Source: an uncultured Bacteroidales bacterium
GTDB taxonomy: Bacteria > Bacteroidota > Bacteroidia > Bacteroidales > Muribaculaceae
Direction of reading: 5' to 3'
Assembly (NCBI GenBank): GCA_947573135.1
Contig: CANPDU010000006.1
Span: 1 to 64,000, forward strand
DNA: 64,000 nucleotides
Part shown: positions 26,608-34,953 of the stretch, in pieces
Position numbering within the stretch: position 1 is the stretch's first letter
Layout: each line of letters starts with the position of its first letter
Notes under the pieces: generated by a model
Databases searched by the model: none
What the model saw: the letters and a program-made list of their open reading frames with translations, nothing else
Told to the model about the DNA's origin: nothing
Translations under genes and position numbers: made by a program

Positions 26608-28653
26608 TTAACAATTCGAGCCGTTTTTCTTTACCGACGAACGCAGTTTTGCGGCGGCTTTACGGTGACGTTTCGCCAAGCGCAAGTCATCGACAGCATC
26701 ATATAGGTCGGCCAGAGAATCATGAATAAGCGCCACTCTATCGTTTCGCTCAAGAGCCTTTAGAAAACAGTTGAGAGCGTTTGTATAATCCTCGCACGAC
26801 TGAAAAAAACGGCCAAGTTCGTAAGGCGGACGATAGTCATGGAGATCAGAGTCTGAAGCCTGATTGAGCAAAGCAATCGCACCATCGGCGTCGCTCATAG
26901 CAAAAAGAGCCTGGGCCTTGCCGAGACAAGCCTCTACATAGCCCGGCAGAATATGAAGCGCCTTATCATAATTGCACAGCGCGTTTTCGACATCCCAGTC
27001 GGCACGCAAGCGGTCGGCACGCTCAACGTATTCATCGGCCAAGTGCCGCAAACGCAATGTCAGTTCTGCATTTTCTGCCCTGAGATCAAGACATCGCTGC
27101 TCGTAATCATCGACAAGGCGGCCGACTTTCGAAGCAACCAACCGTCCGACAGCATTATCAGCGAGATCATTTCTCAAACCGGAAGCCCAGCACAACAAAC
27201 GCGCGGCACGGCGATAATCACCCTTACCGAAGGCCTCAGTCGCATCGTGATAAAGACCGTCGGCCTGAGCTGACCGTATCGCCGAATCAACAGCCGAAGC
27301 GTCATTATAAGTCCGGCTGAAATGTACGACAGTCGGATTAACAAAAATATCACGCTCGTTAAGCGTACTTTTCAAACTGATGCCTTCAAGCGATCTGCAT
27401 CTGCTCAATGCGACATAACTCTGTCCGCCAGTAAAAGCACCACGTCCGACATCGACATTAATGCGGTTAAACGTCAGACCCTGACTTTTGTGAATCGTCA
27501 GCGCCCAGGCAAGTTTCAGAGGATACTGAGTGAATGATCCTATTTCCTCTTCAATCACACGATGAGATTCCTTATCCCACTTGAACCGGATATTTCCCCA
27601 GCGCTCAGGTTCGACCGTGTATTCACTCCCGTCTTCAAGACATACACGCACCTCATCGTCGGTAGCCTCGACGACGCGGCCGAGAGTGCCGTTGACCCAA
27701 CGGCGCACGCTGCCGGCGTCATTCTTGACGAATACGACCTGCGCCCCCTCCTTTAGCGTCAGTTCAAGGTCAGTCGGGTATGAAGCCTCCGGAAATTCCC
27801 CGGTGACAGATCCGATATATGTCCGCAAAGGAGTCTTCAGTTCAGACAGATGCTCCTCGTTTATATGGTCGACCATGTCGCGTCTTGTGGCTATTGTCAT
27901 GGACATTTCCGATCCATCATATCTGTCATCAGCCGGAGCCAATCTCGCATTCAACGCATGAATATCATCAACGGTGGGCACTCCGAGCCGGATGCGGTCA
28001 AGCAGTTCGACAAACGAGCGGTCGGTCTGACGGTAAACCTTTGTCAGCTCGACAGAGACGAGCTTCATCTCATCAAATACCCTGGCGTTGAAAAAATAGG
28101 TTGTTTTATACCAACGCTTCAATATTTCCTTCATGTCGGGCGTGACGACAGGTTCGAGCTGGAATATATCACCGACAAACAAAAGTTGCTTGCCTCCGAA
28201 AGGCTGACGCCGATTACCCGTGGCGAAACGCAATATCTTATCGACAAAGTCAATCATATCAGCCCTGACCATGGAGATCTCATCGATAATGATAAGCTCA
28301 AGTTCACGGATCAGCTGCAGCCTCGCCGAATTTAATTTAAGAACTGAGAAAAGCCTTTTAGGAGTGGCAAAGTCAGGATCGTCGGGCAAAAGCGGTTTGA
28401 ACGGAAGATGGAAAAACGAGTGAAGAGTCTGACCTCCGACATTGACGGCGGCGATGCCGGTCGGAGCGAGAACCACATGTTTTTTGGAAGTGGTTTCGGT
28501 TATATAACGCAGAAAGGTCGATTTACCTGTGCCGGCCTTTCCGGTAAGGAAAACAGAGTGACGGGTCGACTCGATCAGAGACAAGGCAGTGCGGAACTCG
28601 CAATTATCGAGATCTATGCCTGAACCTGATTTCTTGTCCTCACTCATAATCAT
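26608..28653 (-). CDS. PIF1-like helicase with C-terminal TPR domain
   Basis: 681 residues from the ATG at 28653 (a second ATG at 28647 and a TTG at 28656 are alternatives). The SF1B helicase core has Walker A VFLTGKAGTGKSTFLRYI (about 35-52), the LAPTGIAAVNVGGQTLHSFF motif Ia, LIIDEISMVRADMIDFVD (Walker B), FVGDIFQLEPV, then LTKVYRQ and the C-terminal AWALTIHKSQGLTFNRINVD and YVALSRC. This is the PIF1/RRM3 type, a 5'-3' DNA helicase acting on replication and G-quadruplex structures. The last 220 or so residues hold TPR-like repeats (ALCNYDKALHILPGYVEACL, DYTNALNCFLKALERNDRVA), which probably mediate protein contacts. A terminator separates it from the upstream OMP gene. Confidence 0.92.
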   Translation of the reverse strand: MIMSEDKKSGSGIDLDNCEFRTALSLIESTRHSVFLTGKAGTGKSTFLRYITETTSKKHVVLAPTGIAAVNVGGQTLHSFFHLPFKPLLPDDPDFATPKRLFSVLKLNSARLQLIRELELIIIDEISMVRADMIDFVDKILRFATGNRRQPFGGKQLLFVGDIFQLEPVVTPDMKEILKRWYKTTYFFNARVFDEMKLVSVELTKVYRQTDRSFVELLDRIRLGVPTVDDIHALNARLAPADDRYDGSEMSMTIATRRDMVDHINEEHLSELKTPLRTYIGSVTGEFPEASYPTDLELTLKEGAQVVFVKNDAGSVRRWVNGTLGRVVEATDDEVRVCLEDGSEYTVEPERWGNIRFKWDKESHRVIEEEIGSFTQYPLKLAWALTIHKSQGLTFNRINVDVGRGAFTGGQSYVALSRCRSLEGISLKSTLNERDIFVNPTVVHFSRTYNDASAVDSAIRSAQADGLYHDATEAFGKGDYRRAARLLCWASGLRNDLADNAVGRLVASKVGRLVDDYEQRCLDLRAENAELTLRLRHLADEYVERADRLRADWDVENALCNYDKALHILPGYVEACLGKAQALFAMSDADGAIALLNQASDSDLHDYRPPYELGRFFQSCEDYTNALNCFLKALERNDRVALIHDSLADLYDAVDDLRLAKRHRKAAAKLRSSVKKNGSNC

Positions 28654-28654
28654 C

Positions 28655-28705
28655 AAAAAATTAGCCTGAAAAGCCAGAGCGAAAACCGCCGTGGCCTTTC
28701 AGGCT
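28655..28705 (-). terminator. terminator after the FadL-type gene (minus strand)
   Basis: Read on the minus strand, AGCCTGAAA (complement of 28697-28705) pairs with TTTCAGGCT (complement of 28663-28671), and TAATTTTTT follows. It lies 30 bases beyond the stop at 28735 and touches the start of the helicase gene. Confidence 0.75.
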
Positions 28706-28734
28706 ATAAAGTTACTAAAAATATCGGAATGAAA

Positions 28735-30396
28735 TCAGAATTTGTAGCCTACTGACAACACAACCGAATTATAATTTTCTTTCACGTCGGCCGACGGAGC
28801 AATGTTACCGTCCCAATTGGTATAGGCGCGGAATTTGCTTTCACGGTTTTTGTGGACATAAGCAGCATCAAAGTACCATCCTTTATATTTGTAGCCGAGA
28901 CCGCACGAAATATACTGCGTCAGTTTGCTGTCAAGAGAGAAACTGGGGTCGGTGCCGGAAGTAAGCACTTCGACATTACCGTCAACAGCGGCCTGCTTAA
29001 CATTACATTTCTGAGCATTGTAGCCAGCGCGAAGACTCAACTGAGGAGTGACACGGTATTCAATGCCAAGACGGACTATGTCAGAACCTTTGAACACATC
29101 TTTTATGTTGTTGTTGACATTGTCATCGGGCGCAAAATCATCGTAACCGTAACCGTACTGATATTTAACGTGCATGGCATTGTAAGCCTGATGCTCATAA
29201 TCTACACTGACGATTGCCTGATTACCGATAACGAGAGCCGCACCGGCCATGATGCGCCAGGGAGTGCGGAGACGCGAGTCAAACGAAGCCCACTCGGTGT
29301 ATTCGTCGCCCTGCTGAGGATTGGCGGGCTGAGTTTCGTCAAGATGACCTGCATCGTCAGGGTTCTTGGCTAATGACGGATCATAATAGCTAAAGTTTGT
29401 CGAAGCTTCATAACCATGAGTCAGAGTGTAATATGTCGGCGTATGGACAGCAAAACCGAGTCTCAGAGCCGGAACAGGTTTTACAATAACGCCGGCTTTG
29501 AAATTCCATCCGTTACCGGTAATATGCTTGGAGTTATACAGATCAAATCCGGCATCTCCGGTTGTCAGAGAAGATCCGCCAGGAGACATTATCCGGGCGT
29601 TCTCCATACTCTCGCTATAATATGCGTCGCGAGTATAGCTGATGTCTGTCACCCCGATACCGAGACCCCAGTAGACCATATCACTGACATTACCGCCAAG
29701 ATCGAAATTATACTGATCAACATAACCGCGTTCGCGGACATTATATAACGCATCTCCGACAGTACCGTTCTGGTATAGTCCCAGGTATTGGTTGGGAGCT
29801 CCCGGGCGCGGACTGATCATATAGCTTGTGTAAGCCAGAATACTCAGCCAATCACAATCAGAATCAAGATAGGGGTTGTAAGTGCACTGACCGTTACTGC
29901 CATATTCAAACGAAAGATCCGACGGAGACTGGCCGCCGCTGAAACCGGCGACATAGTTAGTCAGCGAAGTCGAGGTCGGATTATTATAACCGTTCGTCAC
30001 GCGATCGAACGACGATACACGGCCGTAAGTCACGCCCCAAGAGATGGAGCGCATGCCCGAACCAAGCCAGGCAGTGCCGACATAGCCGAAGTTGTTGCAG
30101 AACACCTTTGTCTGATTGTCTTTCGAAGATCCGTAAGGTGTCTGTGTGTTATATGAGCGAAAATTAAGATCAAGCGTTGCACCGATCTCGCTACCACGGT
30201 AAACGGCTACGCCGGCCGGGTTCTGACTGAGAGTCGACAGATCACCGCCAAGAGCTGTAAACGCGCCACCCATCGACATAAATCGTGCTGTGCCACGGAG
30301 CTCAGTCTGAGAAAGGCTGTATGCGTCGACCGTGCTTTGAGCAAAGCCAAGCACCGGCAATGAGAGCATAATAGCCGGAATGATTATCTTTTTCAT
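28735..30396 (-). CDS. OmpP1/FadL/TodX family outer-membrane transport protein
   Basis: 553 residues with signal peptide MKKIIIPAIMLSLPVLGFA. The mature start STVDAYSLSQTELRGTARFM, followed by SMGGAFTALGGDLSTLSQNP and AGVAVYRGSEIG, is the family's hatch-region signature. The rest is amphipathic beta-barrel, with repeated alternating strands and a C-terminal YNSVVLSVGYKF ending in phenylalanine as expected for BamA-dependent insertion. FadL-type proteins take up hydrophobic compounds such as fatty acids through a lateral opening. It follows the tryptophan-rich gene by 50 bases, and the two may be co-transcribed. A -7-like TACATTTG lies between them (complement of 30432-30439) but has no -33 partner. 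Confidence 0.9.
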   Translation of the reverse strand: MKKIIIPAIMLSLPVLGFAQSTVDAYSLSQTELRGTARFMSMGGAFTALGGDLSTLSQNPAGVAVYRGSEIGATLDLNFRSYNTQTPYGSSKDNQTKVFCNNFGYVGTAWLGSGMRSISWGVTYGRVSSFDRVTNGYNNPTSTSLTNYVAGFSGGQSPSDLSFEYGSNGQCTYNPYLDSDCDWLSILAYTSYMISPRPGAPNQYLGLYQNGTVGDALYNVRERGYVDQYNFDLGGNVSDMVYWGLGIGVTDISYTRDAYYSESMENARIMSPGGSSLTTGDAGFDLYNSKHITGNGWNFKAGVIVKPVPALRLGFAVHTPTYYTLTHGYEASTNFSYYDPSLAKNPDDAGHLDETQPANPQQGDEYTEWASFDSRLRTPWRIMAGAALVIGNQAIVSVDYEHQAYNAMHVKYQYGYGYDDFAPDDNVNNNIKDVFKGSDIVRLGIEYRVTPQLSLRAGYNAQKCNVKQAAVDGNVEVLTSGTDPSFSLDSKLTQYISCGLGYKYKGWYFDAAYVHKNRESKFRAYTNWDGNIAPSADVKENYNSVVLSVGYKF

Positions 30397-30446
30397 AATC
30401 TACTGATTGCGTTATAAATTAGCCAAAACGTCAAATGTAGCAACAT

Positions 30447-31619
30447 TTATCGCCGACCTCTGCCGCCACCACCGGTCGATGTACCGTGTGAACCGGAATA
30501 TCCTCTTGAACCGCCACCGCTGGGACGGGAGAAAGATCCCGATGAAGACGAACGATAATTCGAGTTGCTGTTTGTGTTATATGAATTACGGTTGTTCGTG
30601 TTATAGTTGTTGCTGCTGTTGTTAAATGTCGAGCGGCCGCGGCCTGAATTGCCGGGACGGGAGGTGCCGACATTAGAATTGCTGTTAGATCCTGACGATG
30701 CCGGATTATAGTTTCCAGGACGTGAGGACGGAGCTGACACAGCAGAACCCGATGATCCGTAACGGCCTCGTCCCATATTTCCCGGACGCGAAGTCGATGC
30801 AGGCGTATAAGCCGAGCCGGGACGATGAGTTGCCATCGACCCCGAACCTACATAGTTATGAGGTCTTGACGAACCAGAAGGGGTTGTCGGGCGCCATGCG
30901 TGTGCAGGTCCCCATCCGGGAGCAGGTCCCCAAGAAGGCCCCCAGCCCGGTCCCCAGCTCCATGCCGGCCCCCACGACCACGACGGGCCCCAGCCCCAGG
31001 AAGGTCCCCAGCCCCATGACCAATACGGATCCCAGGCCCACGAATTCCAGCCCCAGCTGAAAGATGGATACCACGAATTCCAGTACCATGGGCTACCGTA
31101 ACGCCATGACCACGAAGGACCGTAGAAATTCCACGGATCGTTGTCTATGACATAAATATTGATATTCTGTGGCTGCTGCATTGCATATGTGTAGACTTCC
31201 TTAAGGTCTTCGTCAGAACTTCCGGACACAATGTCAGGATTGTGGAAGCGCTCTATGCGCTGTGTATAAGCGAAATCGGCATCATTGTCAGCCGCCGCGC
31301 CGACACTGTCCTGGACAAGAAACTGTCCGCGCCGGTTATAGGCGTCAACATCGACATTAAGCGCCGAAGAAGCCGGCACAGTATATGTATCAGCCGGAGC
31401 ATAATCACCTACAGCCGTATTGCCGGACACGATATATGATCTGCGGCCGGTGTCAGCCGACTGCCGTTTGCTGATTTCTTTCTTTTGTTCTTTTTTTGCC
31501 TTAGACGCATCATAGTAGATATCGTCATCATAATAGTTCTGAGCTATCGCCGCTGAAGTAAGCGAAGCCAGAGCGACTAAAGCCAGACAACGTCTTGAGA
31601 TATTTGATAACTTTGTCAT
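30447..31619 (-). CDS. exported tryptophan/glycine/proline-rich low-complexity protein
   Basis: The ATG at 31619 gives 390 residues with a signal peptide (LALVALASLTSAAIAQ); an ATG at 31643 would add 8 residues. A folded-looking N-terminal part of about 150 residues ends at NINIYVIDNDPWNFYGPSWS. Then come about 80 residues of W-G-P-S repeats (23 Trp), and a C-terminal half made almost only of S, N, G, R, P and Y (SRPGNMGRGRYGSSG and similar, ending TGGGGRGRR). The W-rich part suggests a sticky, surface-binding or aggregating segment; the R/G/S/N tail is disordered. Similar proteins occur in Bacteroidales without known function. Its promoter is at 31724-31757, so the leader is about 100 bases. 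Confidence 0.8.
   Translation of the reverse strand: MTKLSNISRRCLALVALASLTSAAIAQNYYDDDIYYDASKAKKEQKKEISKRQSADTGRRSYIVSGNTAVGDYAPADTYTVPASSALNVDVDAYNRRGQFLVQDSVGAAADNDADFAYTQRIERFHNPDIVSGSSDEDLKEVYTYAMQQPQNINIYVIDNDPWNFYGPSWSWRYGSPWYWNSWYPSFSWGWNSWAWDPYWSWGWGPSWGWGPSWSWGPAWSWGPGWGPSWGPAPGWGPAHAWRPTTPSGSSRPHNYVGSGSMATHRPGSAYTPASTSRPGNMGRGRYGSSGSAVSAPSSRPGNYNPASSGSNSNSNVGTSRPGNSGRGRSTFNNSSNNYNTNNRNSYNTNSNSNYRSSSSGSFSRPSGGGSRGYSGSHGTSTGGGGRGRR
30894..31133 (-). repeat. DNA encoding W-G-P-S repeats
   Basis: About 240 bases encode short imperfect units such as WGWGPSWGWGP and SWSWGPAW. The DNA is correspondingly repetitive (runs of CCC-CAG-C type on the plus strand) and prone to slippage, so the repeat number may vary between strains. 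Confidence 0.75.
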
Positions 31620-31723
31620 CAGAGAGAAGTATTTAAAGGTCATTAATTCTAATTAATTTGTCAAATTCAATAATTAGACTCCGAACGACCGATATAGTTT
31701 AACGGCCAAGCCTTATTATTCAA

Positions 31724-31757
31724 CAACAAAGATAATCAATAAATCGTTTAAATCAAA
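31724..31757 (-). promoter_or_regulatory. probable promoter of the tryptophan-rich protein gene
   Basis: On the minus strand TTTG (complement of 31754-31757), a 22-base spacer and TATCTTTG (complement of 31724-31731). The spacer is 2 bases longer than usual. Confidence 0.5.
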
Positions 31758-31810
31758 GCCATCGGCAAATATGACATCAAAAAGCGTCTTAAAGACAAAT
31801 ACCGCTGTCA

Positions 31811-31861
31811 AAAAACCGCCGGCAGACTGACCTTAAAAATAATACGGTCGGCATGCCGGCG
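31811..31861 (-). terminator. terminator of the HdeD-like gene (minus strand)
   Basis: On the minus strand CGCCGGCA (complement of 31854-31861) pairs with TGCCGGCG (complement of 31817-31824). A smaller inner stem (GACC/GGTC) adds to it, and a GTTTTTTG run follows. It starts about 52 bases after the stop at 31913. Confidence 0.7.
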
Positions 31862-31912
31862 AGTGTTCAGTATGCCTTGCTGCGAGGCTACATCTTTATT
31901 ATGCAAACCTGA

Positions 31913-32458
31913 TTATCGTTCGGGTTTAAGATCATAAGCAGCTATGGCGACAGTGAATCCCCAATAGATAAATGCGATCGAAGCGAGGAACGAAACCATA
32001 TACATGTCACTTGTCCAGCCGGCTTCAAGGAAGAAGAAGCCAATCACAACGAGCAGAATGCCGTTGATGATATTAAGCCACCAGTAGCGGTTGCGGCGGC
32101 GAGATGCTCCTGCAAACGCCTCGATACCCCAATACAAGAACACAAATGCCAGGAAATAGGGGAATACGGCCTCAGAAAGAATCACGCTGCGGACAAGCAT
32201 AAAGCCTACAAACATATCAATGACGCCGCCTGCTATCCACCATCCCCATCCTTTTGGTGAATTCGGTCCTGCTGCGACACATAGCTGGACAATGCCGGCG
32301 AGGACAAGCAACCAGCCGAATATCTGAGATGCGACAGCATAACCTGCGGCAGGCCAGAACCAATAAGCAAAGCCTCCTATGACCAGCAAAATGCCAACGA
32401 CAAGAACCAGCCACCACCATCGCGTCTGACCCATTTTACTTAAATCTACTGATTTCAT
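31913..32458 (-). CDS. HdeD/DUF308 family membrane protein
   Basis: 181 residues with six membrane helices arranged in pairs: WWWLVLVVGILLVIGGFAYW, then QIFGWLLVLAGIVQLCVAA, GWWIAGGVIDMFVGFMLV, YFLAFVFLYWGIEAFAGA, WLNIINGILLVVIGFFFLEA and MYMVSFLASIAFIYWGFTVA. This internal triplication is the DUF308 pattern of HdeD-like proteins. HdeD in E. coli is linked with acid resistance at high cell density, and a similar protective role in the inner membrane is possible but unproven here. It stands alone between terminators, and no clear promoter of the -33/-7 form was found upstream. Confidence 0.85.
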   Translation of the reverse strand: MKSVDLSKMGQTRWWWLVLVVGILLVIGGFAYWFWPAAGYAVASQIFGWLLVLAGIVQLCVAAGPNSPKGWGWWIAGGVIDMFVGFMLVRSVILSEAVFPYFLAFVFLYWGIEAFAGASRRRNRYWWLNIINGILLVVIGFFFLEAGWTSDMYMVSFLASIAFIYWGFTVAIAAYDLKPER

Positions 32459-32563
32459 AACATAAATAAATTAGTTAAACCTATATTATATATATTTATC
32501 TTTCTATATACTAAACAAACAGATATGCGAATGGTTGCACGCCATTATTTATTTTTTCTGATG

Positions 32564-33877
32564 TCAGAATGAAAACTGAGCCATCACACCGACTCTGCGA
32601 GCCCAGCGCGACTCGCCGCTGAAATTCTTGCGGCAGCCGAGATCAAACTCTGCCCCGACCTGCATTCTCGGAGTCAGATTCCAAAATGCGTTGACTGCAT
32701 AAAACTGCCCCCTGCGGTAGGTATCGGGGCGGACGTCACCATCAGGACAATAACATGTCTGACTCGCCGTCACAGATGCAAACAGAGCATGTGTGAAATT
32801 ATACTGCACACCTATATTCCATCCATAAGAAGCCGGAGCATATAATCGTCCGGGAGAATCCTTATCGGCGATAAGATCATAGTTACCTATAAGCAGATCA
32901 CCTCCGAGGCTCTGATATCCGTGTCCATAGGAAGTGTTCAGATAGACAGTCAGCGCAGGCGCCGGATGTGAGACAGAGCTAAACTGCACGCCCCATCCCA
33001 AAGTGTTGTGATTTCGTTCGGTCATCAGATTTCGATAAGAAAGCGTTCTGACGATACCCGACAGGCGCACATGCTGTCCCCTCGCCCATTGATACTGGGC
33101 AAACGCAGCCCAGTCAGGCATCCAGTTGTCGCATTTTGACGAAAGACTGTTGTCGGCATCGATCTGGGGTGCAGGAGTCTCAGCCGACAAAGCGAAAAAC
33201 CAACGGTCTCTGATGACAGGCATCCATCTTACCAGCACGGCGGTCGGTGAAATCTTATTATTAGGACCCTGAGCATCTACTGTCGGCGGTGTCGCAGCCG
33301 GATCGCTGAATGTCGAAGACGCGTATCCAATAGTAAAATCATTGATCACCGCATATGCTTTTTTCAGACGAAAGTCGCGCGACTGATAGCCGTTGAAATT
33401 GGCTTCGATATATAATTGATAATAACCGAGAGTCTTGTTGCGGCCTATCACGCGAAAAAACAGACAAGTGCCGGCGGGCGTGGTGTCGAAATGTTTCATT
33501 TTCGTCGGATCGGGATGCATGGGAATAAGATATGGAGCGAAGCCGCTCGCAGGGATCGCGCCACCCCAGTCAAAGTAGCCGCGCATTCTCACGCAACCGC
33601 CAATACCCATCGCCAGCTTGGCATCCTTACTCATAAATAAGAAATACGGAGCGTCGGGATCCTGAAAGTGGCGGAACTGATCATAATAGAAATCCTCTAT
33701 CAGAGTTCTTACCGAATCAACATAACTGTCAGACGCTGAAACATTTCCGTCGAGAGCAACAATTTTGTTCATTGCGATAATCGAATCAATATGATCATCA
33801 ACAAGACTCTGACGACCTGAAACACAGAACGATATAAGAACGCATATTGCAAATAACGCTATCCGGTATATACACAT
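32564..33877 (-). CDS. DcaP-like outer-membrane porin
   Basis: 437 residues with signal MCIYRIALFAICVLISFCVSG. After a helical N-terminal stretch (about 25-75), which fits the periplasmic coiled coil of trimeric DcaP, the barrel begins with DAKLAMGIGGCVRMRGYFDW and continues with GYYQLYIEANFNGYQSRDFR, LKKAYAVINDFTIGYASSTF and SDPAATPPTVDAQGPNN, the typical DcaP pore-loop region. The strand-rich C-terminal part ends RVGVMAQFSF with the terminal phenylalanine of outer-membrane barrels. DcaP porins admit dicarboxylates and related small anions in Acinetobacter; the substrate here is unknown. It is transcribed divergently from the gene at 33999. Confidence 0.82.
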   Translation of the reverse strand: MCIYRIALFAICVLISFCVSGRQSLVDDHIDSIIAMNKIVALDGNVSASDSYVDSVRTLIEDFYYDQFRHFQDPDAPYFLFMSKDAKLAMGIGGCVRMRGYFDWGGAIPASGFAPYLIPMHPDPTKMKHFDTTPAGTCLFFRVIGRNKTLGYYQLYIEANFNGYQSRDFRLKKAYAVINDFTIGYASSTFSDPAATPPTVDAQGPNNKISPTAVLVRWMPVIRDRWFFALSAETPAPQIDADNSLSSKCDNWMPDWAAFAQYQWARGQHVRLSGIVRTLSYRNLMTERNHNTLGWGVQFSSVSHPAPALTVYLNTSYGHGYQSLGGDLLIGNYDLIADKDSPGRLYAPASYGWNIGVQYNFTHALFASVTASQTCYCPDGDVRPDTYRRGQFYAVNAFWNLTPRMQVGAEFDLGCRKNFSGESRWARRVGVMAQFSF

Positions 33878-33998
33878 AATAGTAATGAATTTTTATATTT
33901 TAAAACCGACACGCATTGAAATTGTTCGCGAATTTTAACACTCAGACATCCCTTATTTTTATATGAATGACTAATTTTGCGTCAAATGATCAATATAG

Positions 33999-34835
33999 AT
34001 GAATTCATCACATAACTTCAGTAAAATTCTCACTCTTGCCGCCCTGCTCCTCATTCCGTACACTTCTTTCGGACGCCGCACAGTCATCTCGGCGACAACT
34101 CGCGAACCGATAGCATACGCAAGCGTAGGTATCATCAACAAGACATTGGGTACAGTCACAGACAGTTGCGGAAATTTCACCTTGAAAGTGCCGGACATGT
34201 CCACTCAGGATACGCTGAAAATATCATGCGTCGGATTTGCTTCGAAATGCTACTCTCTTGCTGATTTTGCGACAATTCCCGATACAATAGTATTGTCGGA
34301 GACATCTGTTCCTCTGAAGGAAATTACCGTCAAGCCACAAAAGATAAAGAGCCGCACGGCCGGACGCAAAAATGGAGGAGGATTTATCTATATAAACGTC
34401 GAGGGATATAAGGCCGCAGGTCAAGGGCTGGCCATACCTATGAAAGTAAAGAACAGGGCGTGGCTGAAAGAGCTGGGGTTCTCAATTATCAACGACAAGC
34501 GCACTCTGAGGACGATGAAATTCAGGATCAATGTCTACCGCAAGGACGGCGATGAATACGAACTTGAAAATATAGAGCCGCTATATTTTGACTATTCGCG
34601 AGAGGATCTTGATAGTGACGGACGTTTTATCTATCACTTCCCGACTGAAATCATGCTAGACAAAGGCGAATATTATGTTGAACTTGAATTCTTACGCAAC
34701 TTCAACAATGAAATCTTTGTCATGAAGAGCAAGCCTGTGACCGGCCGCACCCACTACCGTTATGCCAGCCAGTCAGGATGGGAAACGCTGCCGTTCGGAG
34801 CGCCGCTGTATGTCGATTATGACAGCGCGGAATAA
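33999..34835 (+). CDS. exported carboxypeptidase-regulatory-like domain protein
   Basis: 278 residues with signal peptide (KILTLAALLLIPYTSFG). The first 95 mature residues form a CarboxypepD_reg-like beta-sandwich (RRTVISATTREPIAYASVGI, TVTDSCGNFTLKVPDMSTQD, LKISCVGFASKCYSLADF, TIVLSETSVPLKEITVKPQK), as found at the N-terminus of SusC-type receptors. Here it is joined to a different C-terminal domain of about 150 residues (MKVKNRAWLKELGFSIINDK, FRINVYRKDGDEYELENIEP and FVMKSKPVTGRTHYRYASQS) that looks like a lectin-like or discoidin-like beta domain. No TonB-dependent barrel is attached. A -7-like TAATTTTG at 33972-33979 lies upstream, without a recognisable -33 element. Confidence 0.75.
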   Translation: MNSSHNFSKILTLAALLLIPYTSFGRRTVISATTREPIAYASVGIINKTLGTVTDSCGNFTLKVPDMSTQDTLKISCVGFASKCYSLADFATIPDTIVLSETSVPLKEITVKPQKIKSRTAGRKNGGGFIYINVEGYKAAGQGLAIPMKVKNRAWLKELGFSIINDKRTLRTMKFRINVYRKDGDEYELENIEPLYFDYSREDLDSDGRFIYHFPTEIMLDKGEYYVELEFLRNFNNEIFVMKSKPVTGRTHYRYASQSGWETLPFGAPLYVDYDSAE

Positions 34836-34885
34836 GAGCCTTCTTTTTTGTTACACATCTTTAATATATTTTGTGTAAAAAATCG

Positions 34886-34893
34886 TAACTTTG
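34886..34893 (+). promoter_or_regulatory. -7 promoter element of the nqr operon
   Basis: TAACTTTG at 34886-34893 matches the Bacteroidota -7 form, 60 bases before the nqrA ATG. No good -33 element lies 20 bases upstream, so an activator or alternative sigma factor may be involved. Confidence 0.45.
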
Positions 34894-34953
34894 CATAGGA
34901 ATTCCAATCCGATACTGAAATCATACAAAATCACTCACTAACGGACCGTCCGT

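Noticed and set aside
30698-31060. 120-codon plus-strand frame rich in P, S and T
   Set aside because: It is the complement of the W-G-P-S repeat DNA, whose repetition keeps several frames open.
34870-34893. Full -33/-7 promoter before nqrA using TTTG at 34870-34873
   Set aside because: The spacer would be only 12 bases; only the -7 element is kept.
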